Part shown: positions 62,740 through 64,000 of the stretch, piece by piece
Numbering within the stretch: the stretch's first letter is position 1
How the letters are laid out: each line of letters opens with the position of its first letter
DNA from: Pseudorhodoplanes sp.
Lineage (GTDB): Bacteria; Pseudomonadota; Alphaproteobacteria; Rhizobiales; Xanthobacteraceae
Assembly (NCBI GenBank): GCA_022843165.1
Contig: JALHOD010000008.1
Location: 1-64,000, forward strand
Direction of reading: 5' to 3'
Length of the DNA: 64,000 bases
The notes under the pieces: generated by a model
Seen by the model: the letters and a program-made list of their open reading frames with translations, nothing else
Database searches by the model: none
What the model was told of the DNA's origin: nothing
Position numbers and translations under genes: made by a program

Positions 62740-63573
62740 ATGAGCGAGTATTCCTGGAAAGAAATGATGGCGGTCGTGTTCTCGCGCGAGATCAAGGACA
62801 CCGACAAGATCACCTCCGGCGCGCACACCGAGATTTTCTTCGCTGCGACCATGCTGGCGCAGAAGACCCACGCGCCCAATCTCAAGCTGCAGCTCGGGGG
62901 GTCGGTGACGCTGTGTCAGGTCACCGACGTGGACGTGGAGGAGCTGCCGAAGACGTCGACCGGCTATGAACTGATCCGCTATGCCGAATCCGTTCATGAC
63001 CATCCTGACACCTATCTGTTCTACGGAGCGCCGGGCGGGAAAGACTATTACAAGGACGGCAGCGAATTTCGCGACGTGAACCACTTCTGGTTCGCCGACA
63101 AGTTCTTTGTCGGTGGCATCCAGGCCGACAAGTGGGGCAATACCAACATGATCGGCCTCGCGGGCAAGGACGGGAAGATGTCGTTCCGCGGCCCTGGCAC
63201 CATCGGCATCAACGACATCGCCGTCGGCGTGCGCGACACTTATGTATTCCTCACGGCGCATGACAAGCGCCGGCTGGTCGAGAAGGTCGATTACATCTCG
63301 CACCCCGGCAAGAAAGTCTGCCGCGCGAACGAGTTTTACGGCGGCGGACCGAAGTGGATGGTGACGCCGAAATGCATCTTCGACTTCGATCCGGATACGC
63401 TCGAAGCGCGGCTGGCCATGCTTTTCCCTGGTGTGACGCTGGACGACGTGAAGGCCAATACCGGCTTCGAGGTGAAGACCGCAAAGAAAGTCGAGACTGT
63501 GCCGCCCCCCACCAAGGCGGAGCTCGATGCTTTGCGCAATGAGGTCGACAAGACCGGCGTTCTCCGGCACTGA
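62740..63573 (+). CDS. CoA-transferase family I, subunit B (GctB/IpdB-like)
   Basis: A 277-residue beta chain. It starts SEYSWKEMMAVVFSREIKDT and contains MIGLAGKDGKMSFRGPGTIG, then RLVEKVDYISHPGKKVCRAN and FYGGGPKWMVTPKCIFDF. True GctB enzymes have a catalytic Glu near the first third of this chain (ExG). I see SGAHTEIFFAATMLAQ at the corresponding place, with Glu followed by Ile rather than a clear ExG, so an IpdB-like non-transferase role is possible. It is translated just after subunit A. Confidence 0.87.
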   Translation: MSEYSWKEMMAVVFSREIKDTDKITSGAHTEIFFAATMLAQKTHAPNLKLQLGGSVTLCQVTDVDVEELPKTSTGYELIRYAESVHDHPDTYLFYGAPGGKDYYKDGSEFRDVNHFWFADKFFVGGIQADKWGNTNMIGLAGKDGKMSFRGPGTIGINDIAVGVRDTYVFLTAHDKRRLVEKVDYISHPGKKVCRANEFYGGGPKWMVTPKCIFDFDPDTLEARLAMLFPGVTLDDVKANTGFEVKTAKKVETVPPPTKAELDALRNEVDKTGVLRH

Positions 63574-63630
63574 GCCGGAGAACGCCACCATCCAACGAAT
63601 TGAGAAGACAACACGTAAAGGGGGTGCCCC

Positions 63631-64000
63631 ATGACTCAGGCCCAGCCGCAAGTAATCGCAGACTATAAACCTGAAACCTGGGGTGCCTTCATCAACGGCG
63701 AATATGTCGCCGCCGCGAGCGGAAGGACATTCCCGACCTTCAATCCCGGCAATGGCGAGGTAGTGGGCCACCTTGCCGAGTGCGACGACGAGGATATCGA
63801 CCGCGCTGTGAGGGCGGCTGTTGCGGCATTCCCGGCGTGGAAGAAGAAGACCGGCGCGGCGCGCGCCAAGTCACTGATGAAGCTCGCCCAGTTGGTCGAG
63901 GGGCATGGTGCGAAGCTGGCCGAACTGGAATCGCTGAATGCCGGGAAGCCGATCCGCGATTCCAAGGCCATCGACGCAGTGACCGCGATCGATGCGCTGG
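63631..64000 (+). CDS. Aldehyde dehydrogenase, N-terminal part (3' end outside window)
   Basis: The first 123 residues of an aldehyde dehydrogenase run off the window. ATG at 63631 follows AAAGGGGGTG. Visible parts are GAFINGEYVAAASGRTFPTF, NPGNGEVVGHLAECDDEDID, the AAFPAWKKKTGAARAKSLMK helix and LESLNAGKPIRDSKAID. The catalytic domain is not seen, so cofactor and substrate are undetermined. It follows the CoA-transferase genes by 57 bases and probably belongs to the same transcript. Confidence 0.88.
   Translation, partial: MTQAQPQVIADYKPETWGAFINGEYVAAASGRTFPTFNPGNGEVVGHLAECDDEDIDRAVRAAVAAFPAWKKKTGAARAKSLMKLAQLVEGHGAKLAELESLNAGKPIRDSKAIDAVTAIDAL

Overview
The window looks like a GC-rich alphaproteobacterial chromosome segment, most like the Hyphomicrobiales (Bradyrhizobiaceae/Xanthobacteraceae type). 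This is an inference from the gene families, the many orphan periplasmic binding proteins, ATGA-coupled operons, FNR/FixK-type boxes and a dispersed repeat style I associate with that group. Nearly everything in it is catabolic: about 56 protein genes and one tRNA arranged as successive modules for uptake and CoA-dependent breakdown of aromatic or heterocyclic acids, each with its own regulator.

Layout. (1) 1-3.5 kb: end of a ring-cleaving-dioxygenase-like VOC gene, then a crotonase and a long acyl-CoA dehydrogenase on the minus strand. (2) 3.67 kb: tRNA-Gln(UUG), followed by a repeat. (3) 4.1-10.9 kb: a hydroxycinnamate (ferulate/coumarate) module. CoA ligase (+) faces a minus-strand operon of acyl-CoA dehydrogenase, TetR, Bug-type binding protein, vanillin-type aldehyde dehydrogenase and hydroxycinnamoyl-CoA hydratase-lyase. 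A perfect 18-bp palindrome sits between them. (4) 11.9-23.4 kb: a LysR regulator and two plus-strand units (hyuA-hyuB-GST, and a cyanuric-acid-hydrolase/barbiturase-family enzyme with an ABC importer and an amidase). Both units are preceded by the same 44-bp block, so they are probably one regulon for a cyclic imide or ureide. (5) 23.4-32.6 kb: a minus-strand operon with cupin, ACMSD-like amidohydrolase, flavin hydroxylase, SDR, RidA, Ldh-like dehydrogenase, second cupin, GntR and ABC transporter genes. The ABC binding protein is divergent. (6) 32.6-33.5 kb: repeat and transposase debris. (7) 33.6-38.9 kb: acetyl-CoA-synthetase-like acsA, 2-oxoacid dehydrogenase E1alpha, E1beta, E2 and a small acyl carrier protein, behind two FNR-type boxes exactly 40 bp apart. 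(8) 39-39.6 kb: a DUF1045 gene fragment and a repeat. (9) 39.8-64 kb: a large regulon around a TetR gene.

The most interesting part is region 9. It holds an acyl-CoA ligase, a thioesterase and a DpgC-like cofactor-free dioxygenase (O2-dependent arylacetyl-CoA to arylglyoxylate). It also holds a PadB-like molybdenum oxidoreductase with a fused PadC/PadD-like electron-transfer and membrane subunit (water-dependent arylacetyl-CoA to arylglyoxylate). An indolepyruvate-ferredoxin-oxidoreductase-type pair, a branched-chain-type ABC importer, a TRAP-type binding protein and a DUF35/thiolase/CoA-transferase set complete it. Five copies of one 18-bp motif (consensus TGGTATAAYRMTRTTCTA) stand before five transcription units, including the TetR gene, and tie the locus together. 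I read it as a candidate arylacetate pathway with parallel oxic and anoxic routes for the same step. The chemistry is inferred from family membership; the shared operators are seen directly.
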